A DNA stretch of 52,765 bases from Opitutaceae bacterium (lineage in GTDB: Bacteria; Verrucomicrobiota; Verrucomicrobiia; Opitutales; Opitutaceae), in NCBI GenBank assembly GCA_028280945.1, contig JANQKV010000071.1:1-52765 (forward strand), written 5' to 3'. The notes under the pieces were generated by a model that saw nothing but the letters and a program-made list of their open reading frames with translations, was not told the DNA's origin and did not search any database. Below are positions 24,299 to 32,045 of the stretch, in pieces. Position numbers and translations under genes: made by a program. Position 1 is the stretch's first letter, and the number at the start of each line of letters is the position of its first letter.

Positions 24299-24865
24299 GT
24301 GAAGACGCTTGAGACGCCTCGTTTGCTGATCCGCGAGCTCACGCTCAAGGATAGGAATGCGTGTCGCGATCTGCTCAGTCCTGAGTATGATTACTATTGG
24401 GGACCGGGAGCTGAAGAAGCTGACCTCGAGCAACGGGTTAGTTGGATCGTTAATTTGTCCCGTTGGGACGCGGCAGGTCGCCTGTATGGAGATCACGCCA
24501 TCGTACTGCGGGAAAACGGTGAAATCATTGGGCTCTGTGGAATCGATCCTTGGGTGTGGTCGGGTGAGTTGAAGCGGCGGTTTCCCAGCTTGTTTCCCGA
24601 AGCATCCGCTGGCCAGATGAGCACGACCATCGAGTTCGAACTTGGTTACGCGTTATTGAAGTCACACCGTGGCCAAGGCTATGCGACCGAGGCGGTGGAG
24701 GAATTGATCCGATTTGCCTTCGAGGAACAAGAGGTGGCGGCAATTTATGCCCGCACCGACACCAGCAACGCTCGCTCGTTTGCCATGATGAAACGCCTCG
24801 GAATGGAGACGGCGGCCAACGCGGACTGGGGCGGCTATGTCGGCCGGCTGCGCAATCCGGGATAG
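24299..24865 (+). CDS. GNAT-family N-acetyltransferase (RimJ/RimL-like)
   Basis: About 188 residues from the GTG at 24299. It opens with ETPRLLIRELTLKD, typical of the acetyltransf_3 group. The acetyl-CoA site is seen at ELGYALLKSHRGQGYATEAVEELIRFAF, and the C-terminal IYARTDTSNARSFAMMKRLGME completes the fold. It would acetylate an amino group of a protein or small molecule; the substrate is unknown. The GTG lies 13 bases after the upstream stop, with a GAGG about 12 bases before it. The open frame to 24239 would overlap the previous gene and is unlikely. Confidence 0.85.
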   Translation: MKTLETPRLLIRELTLKDRNACRDLLSPEYDYYWGPGAEEADLEQRVSWIVNLSRWDAAGRLYGDHAIVLRENGEIIGLCGIDPWVWSGELKRRFPSLFPEASAGQMSTTIEFELGYALLKSHRGQGYATEAVEELIRFAFEEQEVAAIYARTDTSNARSFAMMKRLGMETAANADWGGYVGRLRNPG

Positions 24866-24905
24866 AGGTCGCCAGCTTAATATCCAGGCAGAGTGGAGGC
24901 ACGTA

Positions 24906-25430
24906 TCACAGCACGACATCATCCTCGGTGAACCGAATCCGATCCGGTCCGTGCGAACGCACCTCCATGCGGGTCCCGCTCAGTTGATGGAAATACAGGG
25001 GCGTGCCCCAGCGATCGCATAATTCGCCCTGTTCGTTGATGGCAGGATGATCGGGCGGTAGAAATGAAAGCCGCCAGATATTGCGGCCGGTGAGGGCGGC
25101 AGTGATTTCCCGGTTGGTGCCGACGGGGTTTCCGGTGTCCTTGCCACGGCGCTGCCACGCTCGAAACACGCCTTGCAGGATACGCAGGTCCTCGCGCGCG
25201 GTGCCGTCCGGCGCATTGAGCCCCGCGCCCACGAGTCCGGCGGGAATCGGGTCTTCATGCGCGATCATGATGACGGGTGCTTCCAGAGAGGCGGAGGGTG
25301 GTTCTGCAGCCGTTCCCGCCGGGCGCCTCGCCTGATCATTGAGAGATTCCGGAGAGTCGGGTCGAAGCCAAAGCCACGCGGCGACGACTACCACACCGCC
25401 GACCAGAAAATATGCAGTCAGTTTTTTCAT
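24906..25430 (-). CDS. Anchored protein with GspG-like C-terminal segment
   Basis: A 174-residue protein. Residues 5-23 form a membrane anchor (TAYFLVGGVVVVAAWLWL), followed by a Pro/Ala-rich linker. The C-terminal half (NPVGTNREITAALTG, LCDRWGTPLYFHQL, RSHGPDRIRFTEDDVVL) resembles the end of type II secretion pseudopilins, with the W-G-T-P and G-P-D..TEDD pattern. It lacks a prepilin N-terminus, so it is not a pilin. It overlaps the DUF1501 stop by ATGA and is the last gene of the DUF1800-DUF1501 set. Its role is unknown. Confidence 0.65.
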   Translation of the reverse strand: MKKLTAYFLVGGVVVVAAWLWLRPDSPESLNDQARRPAGTAAEPPSASLEAPVIMIAHEDPIPAGLVGAGLNAPDGTAREDLRILQGVFRAWQRRGKDTGNPVGTNREITAALTGRNIWRLSFLPPDHPAINEQGELCDRWGTPLYFHQLSGTRMEVRSHGPDRIRFTEDDVVL

Positions 25431-26821
25431 ACGTTCATGAATCCCATGCCACGGGTTTGAAAGCGGCCGATGTTGGGAAGGACGACCGGCAGGTCGGTCT
25501 CGCTGACGCCGAACCAGCGGGCGAGGGTGGCGGCGTATTCATCCACGCTGGTGGTGGGAATCCAACGACCGTGGTCGGTGTCATCGGGGCCGTCGACGGT
25601 GAGGTTGGGCATGGTACCGTAGATGTCGCCGCCCTTTACGGCACCGCCCATGATGATGTGGTGCCCACCCCAGCCGTGGTCGGAACCGTTGCCGTTGCTG
25701 ACGTGGGTGCGGCCGAAATCGGAGGCGGTGAAGGTCGTGACGTTGTTTTGCAGGCCGAGCGCAACCGTTTCGTCGTAGAAGGCCTTCATGGCCTCGGATA
25801 CCTCGGTCAGCAGCAGCGAATGTGCGCCGATCAGAACGTCGTGCGTGTCGAAACCACCGATCTCGGCAAAGAAGACCTGGCGTTTCAGGCCGAGTTGGGA
25901 GCGAGCCTTGATCAGATGGGCGATCATTTGCATTTGCCTGCCCAAGTCGGTGGCGGGAAACGTGGTGGTGGGTGCGGCCGTCGTGGAAAGGGCCGCGCTC
26001 AACAGGTCGCTGTTTTGGAAGGCGCGTTCGGAGGTTTGGCCAAATGCGGTGCGCATAAGATTGGCATCGCGGTTTTTGAACATATCGCGCATCGCTGTGA
26101 TGCGGGTGTTCATGATCTGGTTGTCCTTGTCTTCATGCCACCACAATGAAGGAGCACCCGACTCAGAAACCGTCAGTTGCGTGATCTGGTTGCCAACTTG
26201 AAAGAGGTTGTTGCCGGCCAGCGAGATGGCCATGGAAACCTGGCTGTTGCTGTTAAACGCATTCGTGAGGTCGGCGAGGCGTCCGCCCCAGCCGGTCTGC
26301 GACAATCGATCCGGCACACTCGTCTGCCATTGCAAGGCTTGATCGGCGTGGGAGAACAACTGCGCCGGCAGCGGCACGGATTGAGCCATGTATTGGTCAC
26401 GCGTGGTCGGCACCACCAACGTGCCCACATTGGCGGCGAAAGCGATCTGGCCGGAATTGAACAGGTCTCGCAGGTGCGTCATGGCCGGATGCAGGGCCCA
26501 GGTGCGTCCGTCGGTTGTGGTGGGATTGATGCCCAGAAGATTGGCCTGCGGTAGGGCGAGATTGCTGCGGGCACGGGCGTAGGCGGCGTAGCCCGCGGTG
26601 TCGTTGGGCACGATCATGTTGTCGTTATCATTGCCTCCGTTGAGGAAGATGCAGACGAGGGCTTTGTAGTCGGAGTCCATGCCGGCGGTGGCTGCGAGTC
26701 CGGAGTCCGGGCTGGCTACAGCGCCAATCAGGCGGAGTTGGGACATGGCGGACAACATGCCGGTGGTGCCGACGGCTTTGCAGCACTGGCGGATGAAGTG
26801 GCGGCGGGAGTGAGGATTCAT
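25427..26821 (-). CDS. DUF1501 protein, Tat-exported
   Basis: A 464-residue protein. A twin-arginine signal (SRRHFIRQ, then a weakly hydrophobic stretch) predicts folded export. Family landmarks are ALVCIFLNGGNDNDNMIVPN, FAANVGTLV, FSHADQALQWQTS and the C-terminal TFTASDFGRT with GSDHGWGGHHIIMGGAVKGG. DUF1501 belongs to the alkaline phosphatase/sulfatase-like superfamily and is abundant in Planctomycetes and Verrucomicrobia; no reaction is established. It follows the DUF1800 gene by 15 bases, the usual pairing, and overlaps the next gene. Confidence 0.92.
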   Translation of the reverse strand: MNPHSRRHFIRQCCKAVGTTGMLSAMSQLRLIGAVASPDSGLAATAGMDSDYKALVCIFLNGGNDNDNMIVPNDTAGYAAYARARSNLALPQANLLGINPTTTDGRTWALHPAMTHLRDLFNSGQIAFAANVGTLVVPTTRDQYMAQSVPLPAQLFSHADQALQWQTSVPDRLSQTGWGGRLADLTNAFNSNSQVSMAISLAGNNLFQVGNQITQLTVSESGAPSLWWHEDKDNQIMNTRITAMRDMFKNRDANLMRTAFGQTSERAFQNSDLLSAALSTTAAPTTTFPATDLGRQMQMIAHLIKARSQLGLKRQVFFAEIGGFDTHDVLIGAHSLLLTEVSEAMKAFYDETVALGLQNNVTTFTASDFGRTHVSNGNGSDHGWGGHHIIMGGAVKGGDIYGTMPNLTVDGPDDTDHGRWIPTTSVDEYAATLARWFGVSETDLPVVLPNIGRFQTRGMGFMNV

Positions 26822-26836
26822 GGGAGACTGAGCGAT

Positions 26837-29800
26837 TTATTTTTGGACGGCGGCGTCCGGAGACGTGGCCACAAGATAGATGAGTGAACTGACGCCGTGA
26901 ACGGCATCGGTTTGCCCGGCGAGTTGGTTGGCGGCTTGGAGCAGACGTGTGCGCGAAGCGTCGGAAAGCGATCCAGCACAGAGCAGCACATTCAACTCGT
27001 CGATCAGGCGGCCGGGATCGTTCCAAAGGGGAGTGAGCGCACTGATATCGAGCAGCGGGATGGACTCATCGATGCGTTCCTGCGGGTCGGTCACGTTGGA
27101 GAACGTAACCGTCGACAAATGATTGGGCACCATGATGGCGGTGGTGTCGTCGGTGATCTGCATTTCGGGCGCCACCAGGCCCGCGGCAGCCAGATCGCCC
27201 AGCGGCACATAGTCGGGACGGAAGAAGTTGAAGACCGATTGGGCACCCAACGGGCGCTGCCCGAACACGTTGTCGCCATCGGAGAAGCTCAATCTGTTGT
27301 TCGCCAATTGAGCGTCCAGGCCGCGCATCAGTGCCGTCACGCGCAGCAAGGGTTCCTTCACCTTCCCAAAACTGGGCAAGCTGGCAATATTGGCGTCGCG
27401 GGCTTCAGGGTCCAAGAGGATGGCACGGGCCATGGCGCCGAGGTCGCCGCGCTGGCCTCGGCCATTGTCGGCATAGACTTGGGCGACGCGATAAATGTAG
27501 CCGGGACTCGGATTGCTGGTGACCAGGCGCTGAATCAACCGCCGCGCGAGGAACGGGCCCGTATTGGGATGGTTGATCAGGGTATCGATTGTATCGCGCA
27601 GATCCTGTGGGGCGCCTTGTCCGGCCGGCAGGACCCGGCCTGTTACAATGGTCTTGGCGCCCGTGTCATGAAACGATGGATACGCGCGCATCGGTCGATC
27701 ATAGATGTCATCGACCAGATAGAATTCGTCGTCCGGCGCATCGGGATCGTTGAAGCCCCAGCCCGTGAACACCCGGGCCGTTTCAGTGATGGTCGTTTGA
27801 TTGTAAGTAGGAATCGGCAGGCCGTTGTCATCCAGTTTGAGGGTGCCGTCGGGGTGCAGCTCCACCAAACCGATCGTGAATAACTGCATGATTTCCCGGG
27901 CGTAGTTTTCATCGGGCACCGAACCAGTCGTGGGGTTGGCCTTGGCATTTTGCAGGTGGCTCAGGTAGAGACCCATCAGCGGATGTAGCGTGACCTCTTC
28001 GAGCAGATCGCGGTAGTTCCCGAGGGCGTGGCGGACCAATACGTCATAGTATCGGGAAACGGCCTCCTGATTGTCCTCAATGTTGTCCGGGATGTCGGAG
28101 ATGACGAGGATCTGGCTCAGGGCGAAGGCCATGCGTTGCCGCAACTGGTCATTGCCCTGCAAGGCGATCTGCCACCAGGCACCAAGACGATGAAAGCGAT
28201 CGACAAAGTCCGGCGGCAACTCCGGGTCGTTGAGTGGATTTAGAGTGGTTTGGTTTTTTGTCTCCGTATGATGCAACGAAGCCGGTGTGGACAATTGAGT
28301 GTCGATCCACTGTGCGAAGCTTTGGTTCAACAATTGGTCGATGGCCGCGCGCCTAGGCCCGAAGGTCGCCTGGGTGAGAAAGCGTGCAGCATCGGCCCGG
28401 GAGGTGGGAGCGGTGGGAGCGTCTGCCGGCGTCTTTGGTACAGTGAAACCGGCCGAGGCATCGTAGCGGAGAGCTGTGCCCGTGAGTTCGCCACCGGGGC
28501 TGTTGACCGTGTCCACAGTCACAAAGAGCCGGCCCTCACGGAGGGCTGACAAAATGTCAGATGGAGAATGCTGCCCGACCTGGGAGATGTTCCACTGCGT
28601 GTTGGTGGTGGTGCCGCTGGGCAGGCGAACCAGCAGCGTGCCGTTGGTGCTCGGGTCGCCGAGCCGAAGATAGGCAGCGGTGATGGGTGAACTGAGATTG
28701 GCGAAGCGCGTGCTAATGGTCAGCGAGCTGGCATCGGAGGCCAACTTCAGGGTCACGTTGCCATAGCCATTGGAGGCGGAGGATTGGGGAGCAAGGTTGG
28801 CGAAATAGAGGGTGCCGGACTCATAAAAAATCGTCACGCGTGCCGCGGTCGAGCTGTCGGCCGCGTAACCTGTTCCGGGGGCCACCGAAACGAGCACTTC
28901 GCGACTGAATGAACCTACCTCGCTGTTGGGATAGGGGATGACCGATACGGTGGTTGCAGTCTGCCCAGCGGGAATGGTGACACTGGTGGGAAGGCGCACG
29001 TAGTCCGTGCCGGCCCGGGCGGTGCCGGAGACGGAAAGGGTTACGCTAAGGGGCTGGTCGGTTGCCCCCGTGCGGCTGACTGTAATTTGACCGGGGGTGC
29101 TGCCGGGCGCCGTGTCGGTGGACGCCTTGGTGGCGGAGACGGTTATCACCGGGCCGCTGACTTCTTCAGTGAGGTCGTAGACCTCAATCAAGGCGGGACC
29201 GGCGGCCCCGCCCGCGCCACTTACCATCAGGGTATAGGCACCGGGTGCGAGGTTTGCGACCAAGGCTGCGTCGGCACTTCCCTCGTTTAGTGCGAAGGCG
29301 CCGGCGGCGCTGAAGGTGTCGGACAAAGCGGAACTGTCTCCGGTCGACCCCCAGTTGTCGTTGGTGGCGATCTGCACTTGGTCGGACTGACGCACCAAGG
29401 CCATGACGGGGTCGCTCAGCGCGTTGGGGACGCCGAAGTTCTGCAGGGTCGGACCCACGGCGCGAAGCAGCAGGCGCCGGTTGCCCGCACCCGGTGCGAC
29501 CACAAATCCGGAAATTACGAGCGTCTGGTTGGATTCCACGCGTGCCCGGGTGGAAAGATTGGTCAACCGGGCGGGGCCGGAAACGTCGTAGACCTCCACG
29601 AGTGCGGTGCCGTAGGCTGTGTTGGGGGCCGTGCGCACGACCGCCGTGTAAGTGCCCGGAGCGAGGGTTGCGGTCAGGGCAGCGTCGCTGGAGTTGGCGA
29701 GCAGGCCGAAGGCGCCGACCTCGTCGAATGTGGGAGCGAGCTCGGATGACCAGGTTTGGTTGGACGCCACGACGTTGTTGTTGGCGTCAACGATCTCGAG

Positions 29801-30142
29801 GGTAGGGTTGATGACGGCGTCACCGACGCCGAATCCGCTAAGGGTTGGTCCGACCGCGCGAACGAGAACTGGCTTGGCCGGTCCGTCGGAGATGACAAAG
29901 CCCGCAATCAGCACATTGGCGCCGTCTCCGACCCAGGCACGCGACGACAGGTTGAGCAGGCGATCCGGTTGTGGAGCGGCCATGCTCAGGGTGGAGATGG
30001 CGGAGAGGATGGTCAGCCAATGCAGGGTCCGCGTGATGGGGCGTTGAAGGCGGGGCAAGAAAATGAGCGGCAGCAGTGTGGTCCATGAGCAGCGGAGGGT
30101 TGGAAATCGGGTGAGCATCTCGAAAGGAATGCGGTGGTTCAT
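26837..30142 (-). CDS. Large secreted DUF1800 protein with beta-repeat, Calx-beta and CHRD domains
   Basis: About 1,101 residues from the ATG at 30142. A signal region (LHWLTILSAISTLSMAAP) leads to two copies of an Opitutaceae-type beta domain (RLLNLSSRAWVGDG..LIAGFV..VRAVGPTLSGFGV; second copy RLTNLSTRARVESN..LISGFV..LRAVGPTLQNFGV). A Calx-beta-like domain (about 335-445), a CHRD domain (about 450-570, GNVTLKLASDASSLTIS and PGGELTGT) and the DUF1800 domain (about 590-1104, with PDENYAREIMQLFTIGLVEL and ARVFTGWGF) follow. Function is unknown; it is probably exported with the DUF1501 partner. An alternative GTG lies at 30151. It is divergent from the ECF sigma operon. Confidence 0.9.
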   Translation of the reverse strand: MNHRIPFEMLTRFPTLRCSWTTLLPLIFLPRLQRPITRTLHWLTILSAISTLSMAAPQPDRLLNLSSRAWVGDGANVLIAGFVISDGPAKPVLVRAVGPTLSGFGVGDAVINPTLEIVDANNNVVASNQTWSSELAPTFDEVGAFGLLANSSDAALTATLAPGTYTAVVRTAPNTAYGTALVEVYDVSGPARLTNLSTRARVESNQTLVISGFVVAPGAGNRRLLLRAVGPTLQNFGVPNALSDPVMALVRQSDQVQIATNDNWGSTGDSSALSDTFSAAGAFALNEGSADAALVANLAPGAYTLMVSGAGGAAGPALIEVYDLTEEVSGPVITVSATKASTDTAPGSTPGQITVSRTGATDQPLSVTLSVSGTARAGTDYVRLPTSVTIPAGQTATTVSVIPYPNSEVGSFSREVLVSVAPGTGYAADSSTAARVTIFYESGTLYFANLAPQSSASNGYGNVTLKLASDASSLTISTRFANLSSPITAAYLRLGDPSTNGTLLVRLPSGTTTNTQWNISQVGQHSPSDILSALREGRLFVTVDTVNSPGGELTGTALRYDASAGFTVPKTPADAPTAPTSRADAARFLTQATFGPRRAAIDQLLNQSFAQWIDTQLSTPASLHHTETKNQTTLNPLNDPELPPDFVDRFHRLGAWWQIALQGNDQLRQRMAFALSQILVISDIPDNIEDNQEAVSRYYDVLVRHALGNYRDLLEEVTLHPLMGLYLSHLQNAKANPTTGSVPDENYAREIMQLFTIGLVELHPDGTLKLDDNGLPIPTYNQTTITETARVFTGWGFNDPDAPDDEFYLVDDIYDRPMRAYPSFHDTGAKTIVTGRVLPAGQGAPQDLRDTIDTLINHPNTGPFLARRLIQRLVTSNPSPGYIYRVAQVYADNGRGQRGDLGAMARAILLDPEARDANIASLPSFGKVKEPLLRVTALMRGLDAQLANNRLSFSDGDNVFGQRPLGAQSVFNFFRPDYVPLGDLAAAGLVAPEMQITDDTTAIMVPNHLSTVTFSNVTDPQERIDESIPLLDISALTPLWNDPGRLIDELNVLLCAGSLSDASRTRLLQAANQLAGQTDAVHGVSSLIYLVATSPDAAVQK

Positions 30143-30144
30143 AC

Positions 30145-30278
30145 CCGGCACTAACGCGGCCCGTGTTCAGTTTATTTTCGAATTTTGAAAACTTTTTGGA
30201 TCTCCTCCGCAGAAAGGTTCGGGTTCGAAAAATTTTTACCAATCGACAATAAATCAGCCCGACTGCCGTTAGTGCCGG
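30145..30278. promoter_or_regulatory. Divergent regulatory region with 12-bp inverted repeat
   Basis: CCGGCACTAACG (30145-30156) and CGTTAGTGCCGG (30267-30278) are exact reverse complements. With one extra C the similarity extends outward through the flanking ATAC/GTAT. Read outward, each copy points to a start codon: CGTTAGTGCCGGGT directly before the DUF1800 ATG (30142), and CGTTAGTGCCGGTA 11 bases before the sigma gene TTG (30292). A second inverted pair, TTTTCGAA (30175-30182) and TTCGAAAA (30224-30231), is nested inside. This may be a shared operator or a MITE-like element with terminal inverted repeats. Confidence 0.55.
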
Positions 30279-30291
30279 TATCTGTAGTGTT

Positions 30292-30840
30292 TTGAAGGAT
30301 CACATTCTGATCAGTCGATTTCGAGAATCAGGGGATCGCTCGGCGGTCGCCGAGCTTTTCGGGCGCTACCAAACCGACCTTTTTAACTTCATCTGGCAAA
30401 TGCTCCGGCAAACCCACGACGCGGAAGACGCGATGCAGGAAACACTGATCAAGGCGCTGCGGGCCCTGCCGCGTTACCGGGAGGAAAATCACTTCAAGAG
30501 CTGGCTCTTTCGCATCGCCCATCACGAAGTCGTCAACACAATCCGCCGTCGTCAGCGGCAGGAGCTGCACGAGGAGCCTCCCGGGGCCAATCGAGCCGAA
30601 ACCGGCAACCCGTTTGGCGCTCATCGGCTCGAGGGCCGGGAACGTGCCGTCCATCTCCAGCAGGCCATCGAGGCGCTGCCGGAGTCGGAACGACAGGTGG
30701 TCCTGTTGCGGATCCAGCAGGAACTTTCGTTTAAACAGATCTCCGAGGTCCTCGATGCCCCCCTGGGCACGGTCCTCGGTCGCATGCACGCCGCGAAACA
30801 ACGACTCAAAGCAACCCTTGATCGGGAGGATACCGTATGA
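30292..30840 (+). CDS. ECF-family RNA polymerase sigma factor
   Basis: A 182-residue group 4 sigma factor. Region 2 is visible at about 20-85 (LFGRYQTDLFNFIWQMLR, DAEDAMQETLIKALRALPRY, FKSWLFRIAHHEVVNTIRRR) and region 4 at about 122-175 (LPESERQVVLLRIQQELSF, KQISEVLDAPLGTVLGRMHA). The start TTG at 30292 is the only in-frame start before region 2. Its stop overlaps the ATG of the anti-sigma-like gene (ATGA). Close position to the divergent DUF1800 gene suggests a regulon that includes the DUF1800-DUF1501 operon. Confidence 0.93.
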   Translation: MKDHILISRFRESGDRSAVAELFGRYQTDLFNFIWQMLRQTHDAEDAMQETLIKALRALPRYREENHFKSWLFRIAHHEVVNTIRRRQRQELHEEPPGANRAETGNPFGAHRLEGRERAVHLQQAIEALPESERQVVLLRIQQELSFKQISEVLDAPLGTVLGRMHAAKQRLKATLDREDTV

Positions 30841-31436
30841 AACCAGAACTCACCCCCGAAGAACTCCTGCTGTATTGGAGCGGCGAAATGCCCGACGATG
30901 AGCGGACTGATTTTGAAACCCGTCTTGCTGACGATTCCGCTGCGCAAGCCTACTTGCGGGAGTTGGCGGATCTCAACGATGAGGTGGCTGCCCTGCCTCC
31001 CCAAGCCACGACGCGTGACTGGTCCGAGCTCGTGGAACAGGAAGCCGACCTCATCGAGCTGCCCAATCGCCGGCCGGCGAAAGTCATCCCGTTGTGGCAG
31101 CGGCGTGTTCCCCAGCTCCTGGCGGCATCTCTGGTTGTGGCCCTTACGCTGGGCTGGCTGCTGCAACGCCAATACCGTGGCGACGATGCGCCCATGCTGG
31201 CCACGAACGAAGCCGTCGAGACGGTCACTCCCGCCGAAACCTCCGTGGTCGAAGCTTTGCCTCCTGTTGAGACCCCGTCCGAATTGGTTTCGCCCGTTGT
31301 CCCTTCCCGCCGACTTTCGGATCGGCTCTTCCAATCCTCCGTTCGCCTGACCACCCGCGATCGCGTGCAGTCGTTGCGCGAACGCCGGTCCAATCTCTAC
31401 CGTCGCGATCGGCTTGTCCCCGGAGCTTCCTCATGA
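30837..31436 (+). CDS. Single-span membrane protein, probable anti-sigma factor
   Basis: A 199-residue protein. The cytosolic part opens with LTPEELLLYWSGEMPDDERTDF, typical of anti-sigma N-termini, but no Zn-binding H-x3-C-x2-C motif is present. One span lies at about 90-107 (VPQLLAASLVVALTLGWLL). A Pro/Glu/Thr-rich linker then leads to a basic C-terminal part (RLSDRLFQSSVRLTTRDRVQ) that would be periplasmic. It is coupled on both sides by ATGA overlaps to the sigma factor and to the coiled-coil gene. Anti-sigma activity is inferred from the context. Confidence 0.75.
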   Translation: MKPELTPEELLLYWSGEMPDDERTDFETRLADDSAAQAYLRELADLNDEVAALPPQATTRDWSELVEQEADLIELPNRRPAKVIPLWQRRVPQLLAASLVVALTLGWLLQRQYRGDDAPMLATNEAVETVTPAETSVVEALPPVETPSELVSPVVPSRRLSDRLFQSSVRLTTRDRVQSLRERRSNLYRRDRLVPGASS

Positions 31437-32044
31437 CCTCAAAATCCCTGCTGACTTTTTTGCTGTGCCTGGGCGTGATCTGCCCGACGCCCGTTTTTGC
31501 CCAGGAAGCTTTCTTGCCGCGCGAAGATACGGAGTATGAGGAATGGGATGAGGACGAGGAGCATGAGGCTGAGGAAGACGAGGAGATCCCCGAGCCCAGC
31601 CAACGCGAGATTCTCAACTTCCTGACGACCCACCTTCCGGAGGCGCTGCCCCTGCTCGAACGCGTTCGGGAAGAGGAATCGTATCGGGATTACCAGGAGG
31701 TTCTCGAACGGGCCGCGGAGATCTACATCGACCATGCCCACGCCCTGCGCGAAGGCGCCATCGAGGAGGCCCAGCTCATCCTGGACGTGCAGCGAGCCGA
31801 GTTGCGCTTGGAACAGGTCGCCCTAGCTTGGCATGATGCCAAATCCCGGGCGGACCGCGAGCGTTACCATGAAGAACTGGCCATCGCCGCGGCGGCGGTG
31901 GTCGACCTGGAAATCAAGGTCACTCGCAACGAGTTGACGTTTCTCGAACGCGAAACCCGGGAGCTTCGGCGAGAGCTCTCCCGGCTTGAAAACGGACGGG
32001 AATCGCTCATCGCCGAAATCGTGCGCGACATGACGGACGAGTGA
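31433..32044 (+). CDS. Exported acidic coiled-coil protein, third gene of sigma operon
   Basis: A 203-residue protein with a signal peptide (LLTFLLCLGVICPTPVFA, cleavage before QEA). Residues about 33-55 are almost all Asp/Glu (EEWDEDEEHEAEEDEEIPEP). The rest is predicted long alpha-helix with coiled-coil character (REILNFLTTHLPEALPLLERV, ELTFLERETRELRRELSRLEN). No family is recognised. Position after the anti-sigma-like gene with an ATGA overlap suggests a periplasmic sensor or partner of its C-terminal part. It converges with the DUF418 gene, one base between the stop codons. Confidence 0.72.
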   Translation: MTSKSLLTFLLCLGVICPTPVFAQEAFLPREDTEYEEWDEDEEHEAEEDEEIPEPSQREILNFLTTHLPEALPLLERVREEESYRDYQEVLERAAEIYIDHAHALREGAIEEAQLILDVQRAELRLEQVALAWHDAKSRADRERYHEELAIAAAAVVDLEIKVTRNELTFLERETRELRRELSRLENGRESLIAEIVRDMTDE

Positions 32045-32045
32045 T

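Noticed and set aside
30145..30278. Insertion sequence or transposon remnant
   Set aside because: The inverted repeats resemble MITE ends, but no target-site duplication is evident and no transposase is present; kept as a regulatory candidate only.
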